41,611 bases of DNA from Gammaproteobacteria bacterium (GCA_015488885.1 WFMW01000067.1:1-41611), one strand, 5' to 3'. Shown: positions 15,610 through 25,469, counted from the stretch's first letter. A program made the numbers and translations. The notes: a model not told the origin generated them from the letters alone.

Positions 15610-17580
15610 TTAGCGGCTGGTCGATGGATGCTGTTTAATCTGCTGTGCCCGTTTCAATAGTTTAATATGCTGTAAATTCTGCTTGATCAGTAATTTACGT
15701 GATTCCGTCACGGTTATGGCCAGTAAATCCCGATAAACTTTCTCCGCATCTGTATAAATACCCGCTTTAACCAGTGCGCCAGCAGCTTTGAAACGGGCAG
15801 ACTGCCCCCACAGGTCATTTTCTTTACCCGCCAAAGCCTGAGCTGAACGCAGGTAAAATAATGCAGCCATATCCTGTTCATTTAACGCGGCATAAGACTG
15901 TGCTTTCCAGAAATAAATCTCCCGCTTTAATTCTCCGTTAAGCCATTCGGGTTTAATTAAATCAAACAGTCGTAATGCCTGACGATGTTGTTGCACGGTT
16001 TGAAAATCAAACACAACCTGTATATATCGATCCAGCGATATTTTATTTAACTCAGTCAGCGGGGACAGGGTGGTATACAGTAAATCATAACTCTGCTGGT
16101 ATTTTCCTTCAAACACCAGCAGTCTTGCTTTGCGCAAACGCCAGTCAAACAGGCTTTGCCCCTGTGGTGGTTCGGGCAGGGTATCCATTAATCGACTGGC
16201 CTGCTTAATAGCTCCCCGATGCAGGTCATAATCCACCAGACGGTAACGCATGGGAACAGGCAGCACAGTAATATCATGAATCTGATTACTGTGAAAATAA
16301 AGCTGATCTATCAAGGTCAATCCATTCTTTTTCTTTGCCAGAATGCTGACAATAGCCGCGTTTGCTAACTGTATAAACACCGTTTTTTTTGCTTCAAATG
16401 CGAGTGCAACATTCAGGTACAGAGCCTGCCCGCCAGCCTTCTCGGTTTTTATCAGCGCCAGCCATGATTGATCATCACCTATTAATAAATTATGTTTATT
16501 TGCTATTAACAGCCCGGCCTGCCGGTATAACTGCCATAAAGCATCGGCGGATACAGTATAATTTTTTCCTGGCACCGGGTGCTCAGGTGCCAGTGACAAC
16601 ATGATTTCAAGGTAACGAATCTGGTTGACTGGATTATTCAAAATAACTGCTGCACGGTAGGCAACATAGGCGTAAGCCCAACGTGTGGAGGTTTGCAGGG
16701 TACTACCATTCAGCCTTTTATCCAGTTGAGCGGCAATGGTCTGTATTCGTGTCAGCCCCTGTTGTTGATTAGCCGCCTGAGTATCGCTCTGTAGTTCGGC
16801 AAGTAATTTTAACGCCCTGCTGGTTGCCGATAGATGCTCTGGTTGAATAGTGGCGAGAACCTGTGCCGCCTGTTGCGGTCGCCCCGTACGCAGTAAAATT
16901 CGTACCTGCAATAACTGCCAGTCGGTATCTTTGCCTGACTGTTTAAAATCCTGATTATATTTTACCAGCGCCTTCTGTGCATCCTCATATAATTGCAAAC
17001 GGACATAGGCACGAATAACTAGCCGTCGCCACACAGCAGGTAAGGTTCTATTAATATGATCAATATCATGTGTCCAGATCAGGCGCTCTAACTGACGCAA
17101 TGCCAGCGATGCCCGACCACTTTGTAACCTGGCGATAACCTGCTGTGTTTCAAACCAGAGAGCAATTTTTTCAGTAATCAACCCTCTGTCTCTGGTTGAC
17201 TGCAACAGCCAGTCCACACGTTTATTCAATGCCGACCAGTTTTCCATGGCCGCATAAATGACAATTCTTTTATACTCAAAGGCATACCAGCCAACCGTAT
17301 AAGTCTGGCGTTTTTTCTGCTGAGTTTCGAGTAGACTAAGGGCAAGCCCAGGAAGACCTGCTCGTATCAGGGTGTCAAGCTGACGCAGTGACTGAAAAAC
17401 AATAGCTCGCTGAGCCTGACGCTGCTTATCCGTTTGTTGCTGCGATGCCTGTTGATGCGACAGTTCAAATAACTGTTTAACGACATCACTTACCCGTATT
17501 GACTGGTTTGTAGATGGCTGGTTTGCAGCCATAATACTATGACTGAACACACAAAAAAAGATAAGGCAGATCAGGCGCAT
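15610..17580 (-). CDS. Secreted helical-repeat (TPR-like) protein
   Basis: The start is set at MRLICLIFFCVFSHSIMAANQ, a clear signal peptide, with AGGATAA about 8-10 bp upstream. A longer frame from 17652 adds 24 residues ahead of it and is unlikely. The 656 residues are mostly amphipathic helices rich in Leu, Ala and Gln, with TPR-like pairs such as RVDWLLQSTRDRGLITEKIA, LLRTGRPQQAAQVLATI and LFYLRSAQALAGKENDLWGQ. No catalytic motif is visible. The likely role is a periplasmic protein scaffold, as in TPR lipoprotein or cell-envelope assembly factors. I do not recognise a named family. ogt follows directly. Confidence 0.72.
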   Translation of the reverse strand: MRLICLIFFCVFSHSIMAANQPSTNQSIRVSDVVKQLFELSHQQASQQQTDKQRQAQRAIVFQSLRQLDTLIRAGLPGLALSLLETQQKKRQTYTVGWYAFEYKRIVIYAAMENWSALNKRVDWLLQSTRDRGLITEKIALWFETQQVIARLQSGRASLALRQLERLIWTHDIDHINRTLPAVWRRLVIRAYVRLQLYEDAQKALVKYNQDFKQSGKDTDWQLLQVRILLRTGRPQQAAQVLATIQPEHLSATSRALKLLAELQSDTQAANQQQGLTRIQTIAAQLDKRLNGSTLQTSTRWAYAYVAYRAAVILNNPVNQIRYLEIMLSLAPEHPVPGKNYTVSADALWQLYRQAGLLIANKHNLLIGDDQSWLALIKTEKAGGQALYLNVALAFEAKKTVFIQLANAAIVSILAKKKNGLTLIDQLYFHSNQIHDITVLPVPMRYRLVDYDLHRGAIKQASRLMDTLPEPPQGQSLFDWRLRKARLLVFEGKYQQSYDLLYTTLSPLTELNKISLDRYIQVVFDFQTVQQHRQALRLFDLIKPEWLNGELKREIYFWKAQSYAALNEQDMAALFYLRSAQALAGKENDLWGQSARFKAAGALVKAGIYTDAEKVYRDLLAITVTESRKLLIKQNLQHIKLLKRAQQIKQHPSTSR

Positions 17581-17671
17581 GAGCTTATTATCCTGAAAAA
17601 AACAGCCGGATGCAAAAAGAATGCCCGCTGCGCCGAAAGATGGAACACACAAACCACACGGAGAAGATCAA

Positions 17672-17715
17672 ACAGGCTCATAATCCCCTTGCCAAAGAGG
17701 GGGTTATGAGCCTGT
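17672..17715. terminator. Long hairpin between rplS and the TPR-like gene
   Basis: ACAGGCTCATAATCCCC (17672-17688) pairs with 17699-17715 through 17 positions, one of them a G-U pair, around a 10-base loop. It follows rplS by 65 bp on the minus strand. The trailing sequence has only a short T run, so it may end rplS transcription poorly, or protect the 3' end instead. Confidence 0.55.
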
Positions 17716-17747
17716 CCGAGAGGAAATTTGCTTTTTCTAGCTTATTT

Positions 17748-17778
17748 GTAACTACTCAGCCAGGCGCCGAGTAGTTAC
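17748..17778. repeat. Perfect GTAACTACTC palindrome next to the rplS stop
   Basis: GTAACTACTC (17748-17757) and GAGTAGTTAC (17769-17778) form a perfect 10-bp stem with an 11-base spacer, 3 bp beyond the rplS stop. It is the cleanest member of the dispersed family and could act as a terminator or a 3'-end stabiliser. Confidence 0.85.
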
Positions 17779-17780
17779 GC

Positions 17781-18128
17781 TTATTTTAGCTTTTCGGTAA
17801 TACGTGCCGCTTTACCGGTACGACCGCGCAGATAATACAGCTTGGCACGACGCACTTTACCACGACGTTTCACTTCTATATCACCAATGGCATGACTGTA
17901 GGTCTGAAACACACGCTCAACACCTTCACCATGAGACATTTTACGCACTGTAAACGCAGAGTGCAGCCCACGATTGCGTTTGGCAATCACCACACCTTCA
18001 AACGCCTGTAAACGTTCACGGTCACCTTCCTTTACACGCACCTGCACAACAACCGTATCACCCGGATGAAATTCTGGAATTTCACGTGTCATTTGTTCCG
18101 CTTCAAGCTGTTGAATAATATTGCTCAT
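17781..18128 (-). CDS. rplS: 50S ribosomal protein L19
   Basis: L19 sits at the 30S-50S interface. The protein is 115 residues, with [32 protein letters not shown] and the C-terminal [23 protein letters not shown], all typical. The ATG at 18128 has GGAGTAAAGAC just upstream. An upstream in-frame start at 18143 would add five residues and lose that spacing. Usually rplS follows trmD closely; here 227 bp containing several repeat copies separates them, so it may have its own promoter. Confidence 0.96.
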   Translation of the reverse strand: MSNIIQQLEAEQMTREIPEFHPGDTVVVQVRVKEGDRERLQAFEGVVIAKRNRGLHSAFTVRKMSHGEGVERVFQTYSHAIGDIEVKRRGKVRRAKLYYLRGRTGKAARITEKLK

Positions 18129-18190
18129 GTCTTTACTCCACATTCATGTCTTGTATAATTGTAACGATCAACGAGCAGCCCTGTTTAACA

Positions 18191-18253
18191 GTAACTACTC
18201 AGCTATTTTTGTAACTACTCAGCGAGTAGTTAAATGTGTCTGTAACTGCTCAG
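18191..18253. repeat. Cluster of GTAACTACTCAG repeats between trmD and rplS
   Basis: Exact copies of GTAACTACTCAG lie at 18191-18202 and 18211-18222, and GTAACTGCTCAG lies at 18242-18253. TAACTACTC (18212-18220) and GAGTAGTTA (18224-18232) form a perfect 9-bp hairpin with a 3-base loop. A further variant, CTGAGTCGTTAC at 18348-18359, overlaps the trmD stop codon. Confidence 0.85.
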
Positions 18254-18355
18254 ATTGCCGCTAAAATAAGTCAGATTAAGGCTAAAATGTGGGTTTACAT
18301 GTGTAAAGACCATTTTTAACGCAGAGCTGGCTCATTTCAGTGGTTAGCTGAGTCG

Positions 18356-19189
18356 TTACATATTTTTTACTGTCTGCTGCGCCTTGATGTAATCGGCTAA
18401 CAGTCGCTCTTTATTTTCATCCCAGATAGCAACACCGTTTATATCCGTGCTGCCCGCTTTGGCTGCCAAAATTAAATCGGGACGCCGTTCCCAGGTTCGT
18501 CCCAGTGCCTGCTGCAAACGCCACTGGCTGATTGCCTGATGGTCACCACTGAGCAAAACGGCTGGAACCGAACAACCATTCACCATTTCCGGTCGCGTAT
18601 AATGCGGGCAGTCCAGCAAACCCTGCATAAATGAATCCTGCTGGGCCGAGGCTGCATCACCCAGCACCCCGGGGCATAATCTGGCTATTGCATCAATGAC
18701 CACCATCACCGCCAGCTCACCACCGCTTAATACATAATCACCGATTGACCATTGCTCATCAACCAGCTGCTCAATCAGACGTTCATCAATACCTTCATAG
18801 CGTCCAGCAAGGATAATCCAGTCCTGACCCTGACGTGCCTGCTGCGCAAAATGCGCTGCTGCCTGCTGGTTAAATACCTTCCCCTGCGGGCTCATATAAA
18901 CCACTCTGGCATCCGCACTGGCCTGCTTTCTGGCTGCATTAATCGCATCGGCCAGTGGCTGCCATTTCATCAGCATACCCGGGCCACCACCATAGGGTCG
19001 ATCATCGACGGTTTGATGACGATCATGGGTATAATCACGCGGGTTCAGGCAATGCACGGATAATAATCCGCGTTTAATTGCCCTGCCTAAAACACCATGC
19101 GAACAAATCTGTTCAATCATTTCAGGAAACAGACTGATAACAAAAAAATTTATACTCTCAGCCGTGGTATCAACTGTGTGTCTAGTCAC
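18356..19189 (-). CDS. trmD: tRNA (guanine-N1-)-methyltransferase
   Basis: TrmD methylates G37 of tRNAs to prevent frameshifting. The SPOUT fold is marked by [46 protein letters not shown] and [21 protein letters not shown] place the start at a GTG at 19189 (277 aa, GTGACTAG), which overlaps the rimM stop by 8 bases. No ATG occurs between there and the conserved ISLFPEM, and a farther upstream start would lie inside rimM. That leaves about 14 residues more than E. coli at the N-terminus. The stop overlaps a copy of the repeat family. Confidence 0.94.
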   Translation of the reverse strand: MTRHTVDTTAESINFFVISLFPEMIEQICSHGVLGRAIKRGLLSVHCLNPRDYTHDRHQTVDDRPYGGGPGMLMKWQPLADAINAARKQASADARVVYMSPQGKVFNQQAAAHFAQQARQGQDWIILAGRYEGIDERLIEQLVDEQWSIGDYVLSGGELAVMVVIDAIARLCPGVLGDAASAQQDSFMQGLLDCPHYTRPEMVNGCSVPAVLLSGDHQAISQWRLQQALGRTWERRPDLILAAKAGSTDINGVAIWDENKERLLADYIKAQQTVKNM

Positions 19190-19799
19190 ACCATTCTGCC
19201 TGCCAGTCAACCTTAATCTGACCTTTATCCAGATTAACGGCAATAATCACTTTGTTAAATGACCAGGGAATAAGCCGCTGGGTGGCTCCAGTATCATCCG
19301 CCCCATCCTCAGTGGATGTAACAACCAGCACATCATTGGCACCGGTTTCCATCAGTTCACTTACTTTGCCCAGAGTGACGCCCTGCAAATTGACCACTTT
19401 AAGGCCGATTAAATCGGACCAGTAAAATTCATCTCTACCGTTTAACGGCAAAAGTTGTGATGCTTTAATGGCAATTTCATAGCCTGTATATAACTGTGCA
19501 TCATCACGACTTTCACAGGCTGGTATCTGTACAATCACCGTTTTGCCGTGGCGTTTACCCTGTAATAATTCAACAGGCTGCCAGTCTCCACGCTTACTGC
19601 CATGACGCATATACCACGGTGAATAGTCAACAATAGCCTGTATCGGGTCGGTATAAGAGTATATTTTTAACCAGCCTTTTACGCCGTAAACACCTGATAC
19701 CTGACCCAGAACAATCATCTTTTGTGCTGAATGTTTTTCCACTGGATGAGCTGAAAACGGGTCAACGAAGGATTGCGCTTTACAGTGCCGATCAGTCAC
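19182..19799 (-). CDS. rimM: Ribosome maturation factor RimM
   Basis: RimM helps mature the 30S head by binding S19. The RimM domain begins [24 protein letters not shown] and includes [18 protein letters not shown]. The PRC-barrel follows with [30 protein letters not shown] and [24 protein letters not shown]. The start is uncertain. I give a GTG at 19799 (205 aa), 30 bp after rpsP ends. An ATG at 19718 would cut 27 residues and still keep the whole domain. It lies in the usual rpsP-rimM-trmD-rplS order. Confidence 0.92.
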   Translation of the reverse strand: MTDRHCKAQSFVDPFSAHPVEKHSAQKMIVLGQVSGVYGVKGWLKIYSYTDPIQAIVDYSPWYMRHGSKRGDWQPVELLQGKRHGKTVIVQIPACESRDDAQLYTGYEIAIKASQLLPLNGRDEFYWSDLIGLKVVNLQGVTLGKVSELMETGANDVLVVTSTEDGADDTGATQRLIPWSFNKVIIAVNLDKGQIKVDWQAEWCD

Positions 19800-19828
19800 C
19801 AGTCAAAGCTGGCACCCATAAACCGGGC

Positions 19829-20089
19829 TCAGGCAGCAGCAGAGGTTTCTTCCGGTACAGCTTTAATTAATACCGCCACCCGATCAGAGGTGGTTGCGCC
19901 TACTGATTTCCAGTAGCTGATACGTGCCAGATCAATTCTCAGACGCTCTTCATTACCGCGCGCACAGGGGTTAAAAAAGCCAATGCGCTCAATATAACGA
20001 CCATCACGCGAACGCCGCGAATCTTTTACATCAATATGATAAAACGGATTCTTTCTGGAACCGCCTCTGGATAAACGAATAGTGACCAT
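19829..20089 (-). CDS. rpsP: 30S ribosomal protein S16
   Basis: S16 is a primary-binding small-subunit protein. It is 86 residues, with [38 protein letters not shown] and [14 protein letters not shown]-like segments typical of S16. I use the ATG at 20089, preceded by GAGAG; an upstream in-frame start adds only four residues. It heads the operon that continues through rimM and trmD. A good promoter lies about 60 bp upstream. Confidence 0.96.
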   Translation of the reverse strand: MVTIRLSRGGSRKNPFYHIDVKDSRRSRDGRYIERIGFFNPCARGNEERLRIDLARISYWKSVGATTSDRVAVLIKAVPEETSAAA

Positions 20090-20149
20090 GATTACTCTCA
20101 AAAAATGCTATACAGCCGCCCATCATCAGGTGGCCACAGAAAACCGCGA

Positions 20150-20178
20150 ATTTTACGTCATTATTGCGTCAGATGGAA
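20150..20178 (-). promoter_or_regulatory. Probable rpsP operon promoter
   Basis: On the minus strand, TTCCAT (20178-20173) and TAAAAT (20155-20150) are separated by exactly 17 bp, and the -10 lies about 60 bp upstream of the rpsP start. The -10 follows ACG and precedes a GC-rich stretch resembling a stringent-control discriminator, which would fit a ribosomal-protein operon. Confidence 0.5.
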
Positions 20179-20236
20179 GCCTGATTTGGCGACAAAGTAA
20201 CATAATGCGCCTGCAATCAACATAAAAGAGACAAAA

Positions 20237-21619
20237 TTAAAATCCCAGACCACCCGACCCGCCCATGCCCGGCGGCAGTCCACCACCGCCTTTCATCGCC
20301 CGCATCATTTTTGCCATACCGCCGCGTGACATTTTTTTCATCATTTTACGCATCTGTATTTGCTGTTTAATCAACCGGTTAACATCCTGTACCTGCAACC
20401 CGCAACCCTGCGCAATCCGACGTTTACGCGAACCTTTTATAATATCGGGAAATTTACGTTCTTTTGGTGTCATGGAATTAATAATCCCCACCATGCGCCG
20501 CATTTCTCTCTCATCCACTTTGCCTTTCAGCTTTTCTGCCATGCCGGGCATACCGGGCAATTTTTCCAGCAGCCCTGCCATCCCGCCCATATTCTGCATC
20601 TGTTCGAACTGTTCCTTGAGGTCATTAAAGTCGAAATTTTTACCCTTGCTAACTTTTTTTGCCAGCTTTTCGGCTTTTTTATGGTCGATTTTCTGCTGAA
20701 CTTCCTCAACCAGTGACAGGACATCACCCATACCCAGAATGCGCGATGCCACCCGATCGGGATGAAACGCCTCCAGTGCGTCCACTTTTTCACCCGAGCC
20801 CATAAATTTAATGGGCTTACCGGTAATCTGCCGGATTGACAGGGCTGCACCGCCACGCGCATCACCATCGGTTTTGGTCAGAATAACCCCGGTTAACGGT
20901 AATGCCTCATCAAAGGCACGGGCGGTATTTGCAGCATCCTGCCCGGTCATACTATCGACGACAAATAGCGTTTCAACCGGCTTGACTGCAGCATGAATCG
21001 ACTGAATCTCAGTCATCATTTCAGTATCGATATGCAAGCGTCCAGCCGTATCAACAAGAACCACATCAAAAAAATGTTTGCGTGCGTAATCTACCGCAGC
21101 ACGCGCAATAGCTTCTGGTTTCTGCTCGGTTGTGCTGGGGAAAAATTCAGCCTCAATCTGATTAGCCAGTGTGTGCAACTGTTCAATGGCTGCCGGTCGG
21201 TAAATATCACAACTTACCAGCAGTGATTTTTTGTTTTCACGCTGTTTAAGGTATTTAGCCAGTTTTGCCACTGTGGTGGTTTTACCCGCACCCTGCAGGC
21301 CAGCCATTAATACGACTGCCGGTGGCTGCGCGCTCAGGTCTAATGCTTCATTAGACTGCCCCATCATTTTTTCAAGTTCACGCTGAACAATGGAGATAAA
21401 GACCTGACCGGGTTTCAAACTGGTTAATACCGCTTCACCCATTGCCTGGGTTTTGACTTCATCTATAAAACTGCGCACCACAGGCAGAGCAACATCAGCC
21501 TCCAACAGTGCCCGGCGTACATCTCGCAATGCATCCTGAATATTGGCTTCAGTTAAACGGCCTTCACCGCGTAATTTCTGTACTGTACCCGCAAGGCGAT
21601 CACTTAATCCATCAAACAT
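20237..21619 (-). CDS. ffh: Signal recognition particle protein Ffh (SRP54)
   Basis: Ffh is the GTPase that, with 4.5S RNA, delivers membrane-protein chains to FtsY. The NG domain includes Walker A GLQGAGKTT (107-115), DTAGRLHID, TKTDGDARGGAALS and GEKVDALEAFHPDR. The Met-rich M domain (about 300-460) carries LPGMPGMAEKLKG and QIQMRKMMKKMSRGGMAKMM. The tail is Gly-rich. Length 460 is normal. It is divergent from the CcsA-like gene, the standard gammaproteobacterial arrangement. Confidence 0.97.
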   Translation of the reverse strand: MFDGLSDRLAGTVQKLRGEGRLTEANIQDALRDVRRALLEADVALPVVRSFIDEVKTQAMGEAVLTSLKPGQVFISIVQRELEKMMGQSNEALDLSAQPPAVVLMAGLQGAGKTTTVAKLAKYLKQRENKKSLLVSCDIYRPAAIEQLHTLANQIEAEFFPSTTEQKPEAIARAAVDYARKHFFDVVLVDTAGRLHIDTEMMTEIQSIHAAVKPVETLFVVDSMTGQDAANTARAFDEALPLTGVILTKTDGDARGGAALSIRQITGKPIKFMGSGEKVDALEAFHPDRVASRILGMGDVLSLVEEVQQKIDHKKAEKLAKKVSKGKNFDFNDLKEQFEQMQNMGGMAGLLEKLPGMPGMAEKLKGKVDEREMRRMVGIINSMTPKERKFPDIIKGSRKRRIAQGCGLQVQDVNRLIKQQIQMRKMMKKMSRGGMAKMMRAMKGGGGLPPGMGGSGGLGF

Positions 21620-21716
21620 AATAAACCCTGAATTTTTAATTCTGGTTGAGTAAAAATGAATTTTACCTCAGTAACACTAATTTGACCCGAATATTTCATG
21701 GAAATGCGACTATTTT

Positions 21717-21725
21717 TGTTATACT
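21717..21725 (+). promoter_or_regulatory. Extended -10 promoter element for the CcsA-like gene
   Basis: TGTTATACT fits the extended -10 pattern TG-n-TATACT, about 105 bp upstream of the gene start. No good -35 hexamer is present at the right spacing, which extended -10 promoters tolerate. The leader would be long. Confidence 0.35.
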
Positions 21726-21829
21726 TTACCAGTAATGTATGACACTTAAATATTTAACGACAACCCCATCAGCATTCAGGCGAACTCTGAAACACTGATA
21801 ATGGATTTACTTAACCATTCAAAAATAAT

Positions 21830-22642
21830 ATGAATAATCTTATCGCCACCTATGCATCTCTGTTTTTGTATCTGATATGTACTGTTCTCACCATCCTGAA
21901 ATTGCGCCAGCATACTTTAACCACGACAATCCCCAAAAACCTGATTCTGCTTATTGGCTTGCTGGGTGCTTTGGCACAATGTTATACACTATATAGTGGC
22001 ATACTGGATAGTGGCTCGGAAATTAATCTTGGCTTTTATAACTCCCTGTCGTTGATCAGCGCATTTATTACCCTGTTTGCTCTGTTTACGACGATGCGCT
22101 ATGCAACCGAATCTTTGCTGGTGGTTATCCTTCCTATTGCCATGCTGACTATATTCCTGGATTATAACTTCAGCTCTAATCATCTACTCCCCCCCGGCAG
22201 TTCTGATGCCCTGTATTTCCATGTTATCACCTCACTCGTTGCCTATAGTATTCTGGCAATGGCTGCTCTCTTAGCCATTATGCTGTCCATTGTAAACCGG
22301 TATTTGCACAATCATCAACCAGGTGGTTTCATCAATAAACTACCGCCAATCAAAACCATTGAATGTTTATTGTTTGAGGCTTTAACCGTCGGTTTTATCT
22401 GTCTTACTATTTCATTGCTAAGTGGTATGCTTTTTGTCGATAACATCTTCACCCAACAACTGGCACACAAAACCATTCTTTCTATCATCGCCTGGTTTGT
22501 CTTTTTAATTTTATTAATGGGTCGCTGGTTCCTGGGCTGGCGTGGCCGGGTGGCCATTCGCTGGACACTGGTTGGTTATATCAGTCTTATGCTGGCTTAT
22601 TTTGGTAGTAAATTTGTAATTGAGATTATTTTATCCCAGTAA
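21830..22642 (+). CDS. CcsA/YpjD-type cytochrome c assembly family membrane protein
   Basis: A 270-residue protein with about eight transmembrane helices, matching the short inner-membrane 'cytochrome c assembly' relatives usually found beside ffh. The family-like region includes YFHVITSLVAYSILAMAALLAI (a conserved His), then SLLSGMLFVDNIFTQQLAHKTILSIIAWFVF with a second conserved His near AHKTILS, and GWRGRVAIRW. In CcsA-type proteins such His residues bind haem, but the function of this branch is not established. It is followed 30 bp later by the CNNM gene, so an operon is likely. Confidence 0.82.
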   Translation: MNNLIATYASLFLYLICTVLTILKLRQHTLTTTIPKNLILLIGLLGALAQCYTLYSGILDSGSEINLGFYNSLSLISAFITLFALFTTMRYATESLLVVILPIAMLTIFLDYNFSSNHLLPPGSSDALYFHVITSLVAYSILAMAALLAIMLSIVNRYLHNHQPGGFINKLPPIKTIECLLFEALTVGFICLTISLLSGMLFVDNIFTQQLAHKTILSIIAWFVFLILLMGRWFLGWRGRVAIRWTLVGYISLMLAYFGSKFVIEIILSQ

Positions 22643-22672
22643 CGGTATTAATCCTTACTTGAGACCTGATTT

Positions 22673-23962
22673 TTGAACGATATTGCTACCAGCACGTTAT
22701 TTATCATCCTCGGTGTGATGATTCTTCTATCGGCCTTTTTCTCCGGTTCGGAAACCGCGTTGATGACACTTAACCGTTACCGCCTGAAAAGCCTGGCCGA
22801 CCACGGTCACCGTGGCGCAATACGAGCACAAAATTTACTTAAACGCCCTGATCGTCTACTCGGTTTGATATTACTCGGTAATAATATTGTCAATATTTTT
22901 GCCGCAACCCTGGCAACGGTTATTGCATTACGCCTGTTTGGCCAGATCGGTCTGGCGATTGCTCCCTTTGCTCTGGCATTTGTTATTCTGGTATTTGCTG
23001 AAGTTACACCAAAAACACTGGCAGCCTTAAAACCGGAACAACTGGCCTTCCCCTCAGCATTGGTTTACAGTGTCATTGCCGCACCGCTCTATCCGTTCGT
23101 CTGGCTGGTTAATATTTTTTCCAACACCCTGCTGTCACTTATTGGCGTACATCCAGATAAAAACAGAAACCAGGCGCTTAATGCCGATGAATTACGTGCT
23201 GTCGTACGTGAGGCTAAACCATTTATGCCCAGCGCCCACTCTGATATGCTGCTAGGCATCCTTGATCTTGAACAGGTCAGCGTCGAAGATATCATGATTC
23301 CACGCAACGAAATCACCGGCATTGATTTGAACGATGACTGGAAAGATATTATTCATCAAATAACGCATAGTCAACGCACCCGCGTGCCTGTGTTCCATGA
23401 CAATATTGACCATACTGTTGGTATCCTGCATCTACGCAAGGCACTTAATTTCCTTGCCCACGATGAACTTAATATGGACACCCTTAAATCACTTGTTCGC
23501 GATGCCTATTTCATTCCTGCTGCTACCCCGCTGACACGACAATTATTAAATTTTCAGGATAATCGACGTCGTTCAGGGCTGGTCGTAGATGAATATGGCA
23601 GCATTCAGGGGCTGGTGACACTGGAAGATATTCTTGAAGAAATTGTGGGTCAGTTTACCACCGATTCACCGACACGCAGCGGCGGCATACACCGACAAAT
23701 AGACGGCAGTTATCTGATTGATGGCAATACCCATATTCGTGAAATCAACCGCACACTCCACTGGCAGTTACCCAGCAAAGGTCCGAAAACACTCAATGGC
23801 CTGATTCTGGAGCACATGGAAATGATTCCTCCACCCGGCACCAGTTTCAAGATAGAGCCTTATACCATTGAAATTACCCGAGCAAACAAAAACACCGTGT
23901 TAACGGCAAAACTGTACGATAATAATATCTCTGCAATACCACATCTACCAGAAAATCAGTAA
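22673..23962 (+). CDS. CNNM/CorB-type transporter-associated protein (DUF21, CBS, CorC domains)
   Basis: A 429-residue inner-membrane protein of the HlyC/CorC (CNNM) family, linked to Mg/Co resistance or transport. A DUF21 domain with about four membrane segments comes first (FFSGSETALMTLNRYRLKS). A CBS pair follows (about 200-330, IMIPRNEI, RTRVPVFHDN, GLVVDEYGSIQGLVTLEDILEEIVG), then a CorC_HlyC domain (about 345-425, DGSYLIDGNTHIREINRTL). The start is a TTG at 22673, because its N-terminus lines up with the start of E. coli CorB-like proteins and no ATG lies before the first membrane segment. Confidence 0.88.
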   Translation: MNDIATSTLFIILGVMILLSAFFSGSETALMTLNRYRLKSLADHGHRGAIRAQNLLKRPDRLLGLILLGNNIVNIFAATLATVIALRLFGQIGLAIAPFALAFVILVFAEVTPKTLAALKPEQLAFPSALVYSVIAAPLYPFVWLVNIFSNTLLSLIGVHPDKNRNQALNADELRAVVREAKPFMPSAHSDMLLGILDLEQVSVEDIMIPRNEITGIDLNDDWKDIIHQITHSQRTRVPVFHDNIDHTVGILHLRKALNFLAHDELNMDTLKSLVRDAYFIPAATPLTRQLLNFQDNRRRSGLVVDEYGSIQGLVTLEDILEEIVGQFTTDSPTRSGGIHRQIDGSYLIDGNTHIREINRTLHWQLPSKGPKTLNGLILEHMEMIPPPGTSFKIEPYTIEITRANKNTVLTAKLYDNNISAIPHLPENQ

Positions 23963-24007
23963 TAAACAGAACCAGATCTGCTCAGGTACCCTTACAGATA
24001 ATAAACC

Positions 24008-25384
24008 ATGGCTAAATCAAAAATACATTATTCCTGCACCGCTTGTGGTGCTGTTCATACCAAATGGGCGGGGCAATGCAATGATTGCGGACAATGGAAT
24101 ACGCTTACTGAAAGTCTGGCCATGATCAGCAAACCAACTAATAATCGACAGGGTTTTGCCGGTAAACAGGGGCAGACACAAATACAGTCCCTGACAGATA
24201 TCCAGATGCAGGCCGATACCCGTACACCTACCCACATCAGCGAACTTGATCGGGTACTTGGTGGTGGCCTGGTACACGGTTCCGTCACCCTGATCGGCGG
24301 CGACCCAGGGATTGGTAAATCAACACTTTTAACCCAGACTCTTGCCTCCTTATCCACCACCATACCCTGCCTTTATGTGACCGGTGAAGAGTCTTTGCAA
24401 CAGGTTAGCCTGCGCGCCCATCGGCTAAATTTAAACCATCAGCAACTCAAATTATTATCCGAAACCTGTGTCGAACGGATTATTACCCTGGCATCACAAC
24501 AAAAACTCAAAGTCATTGTTATTGATTCCATCCAGACTATTTACACCGAAGCGCTGCAATCAGCACCAGGCGCAGTCGCTCAGGTAAGAGAAAGTGCTGC
24601 ACAACTGGTGCGCTTTGCCAAACAAACCGGTATTGCGTTGTTTCTGGTTGGTCATGTTACCAAAGAAGGAACCCTTGCTGGACCACGTGTACTCGAACAT
24701 ATGGTGGATACCGTACTGTATTTTGAAGGCGACCCCGGTGAACGCTACCGCATGATACGAGCAATAAAAAACCGCTTTGGCGCGGTTAACGAGCTGGGTA
24801 TTTTTGCGATGACTGATACCGGCCTGAAAACAGTCAACAACCCTTCGGCGATTTTTCTATCACGACACGAACAACCGGTAGCAGGCAGTATTATTACCGT
24901 TACCCGCGAAGGCAGTCGTCCGCTACTCATCGAATTACAGGCTCTGGTCGATGATAGTCATAGTAATCAACCACGCCGGGTATGCCTCGGGCTGGATCCC
25001 AACCGTCTGAATATGCTGCTCGCCGTGATGCACCGCCATGCCGGTATCGCCATGTTTGATCAGGATGTATTCATCAACATTGTCGGTGGGGTACGCCTCA
25101 CCGAAACAGCAGCTGATACCGCGCTGGTACTGGCCGCCCTGTCCAGTTTCCGTGACAAACCCTTACCTAATGATGTTTTTACCTTTGGCGAAATCGGTCT
25201 GGCAGGTGAAATCCGCCCCATTCCCAATGGCCAGGAACGCCTGCGTGAAGCCGCTAAACACGGTTTTAAGCAGGCAATTATTCCCAAAGCCAATCAACCG
25301 GGGCGAGGTGAGCATATTGATGGTTTAAGTATTACCCCGGTAAGCCGGGTGAGTGAACTGATTGAAGTAGCTATTTCATTATGA
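24008..25384 (+). CDS. radA: DNA repair protein RadA
   Basis: RadA is a RecA-related helicase that extends D-loops in recombination. An N-terminal zinc finger has Cys10, Cys13, Cys24 and Cys27. The RecA-like ATPase shows GGDPGIGKST, VTGEESLQQV, VIVIDSIQT and the RadA-specific KNRFG motif. The Lon-type C-terminal domain contains QDVFINIVGGVRLTETAADTAL and IGLAGEIRPIPNGQERLREA. Length 458 is typical. It lies 46 bp after the CNNM gene. Confidence 0.96.
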   Translation: MAKSKIHYSCTACGAVHTKWAGQCNDCGQWNTLTESLAMISKPTNNRQGFAGKQGQTQIQSLTDIQMQADTRTPTHISELDRVLGGGLVHGSVTLIGGDPGIGKSTLLTQTLASLSTTIPCLYVTGEESLQQVSLRAHRLNLNHQQLKLLSETCVERIITLASQQKLKVIVIDSIQTIYTEALQSAPGAVAQVRESAAQLVRFAKQTGIALFLVGHVTKEGTLAGPRVLEHMVDTVLYFEGDPGERYRMIRAIKNRFGAVNELGIFAMTDTGLKTVNNPSAIFLSRHEQPVAGSIITVTREGSRPLLIELQALVDDSHSNQPRRVCLGLDPNRLNMLLAVMHRHAGIAMFDQDVFINIVGGVRLTETAADTALVLAALSSFRDKPLPNDVFTFGEIGLAGEIRPIPNGQERLREAAKHGFKQAIIPKANQPGRGEHIDGLSITPVSRVSELIEVAISL

Positions 25385-25469
25385 GCCTTGCATCAGAAAC
25401 GTTGTACCAGATGAGATAATAATCATTTTGTATTATCATGGTTACAATAGACGATAAAGGAAACATACA

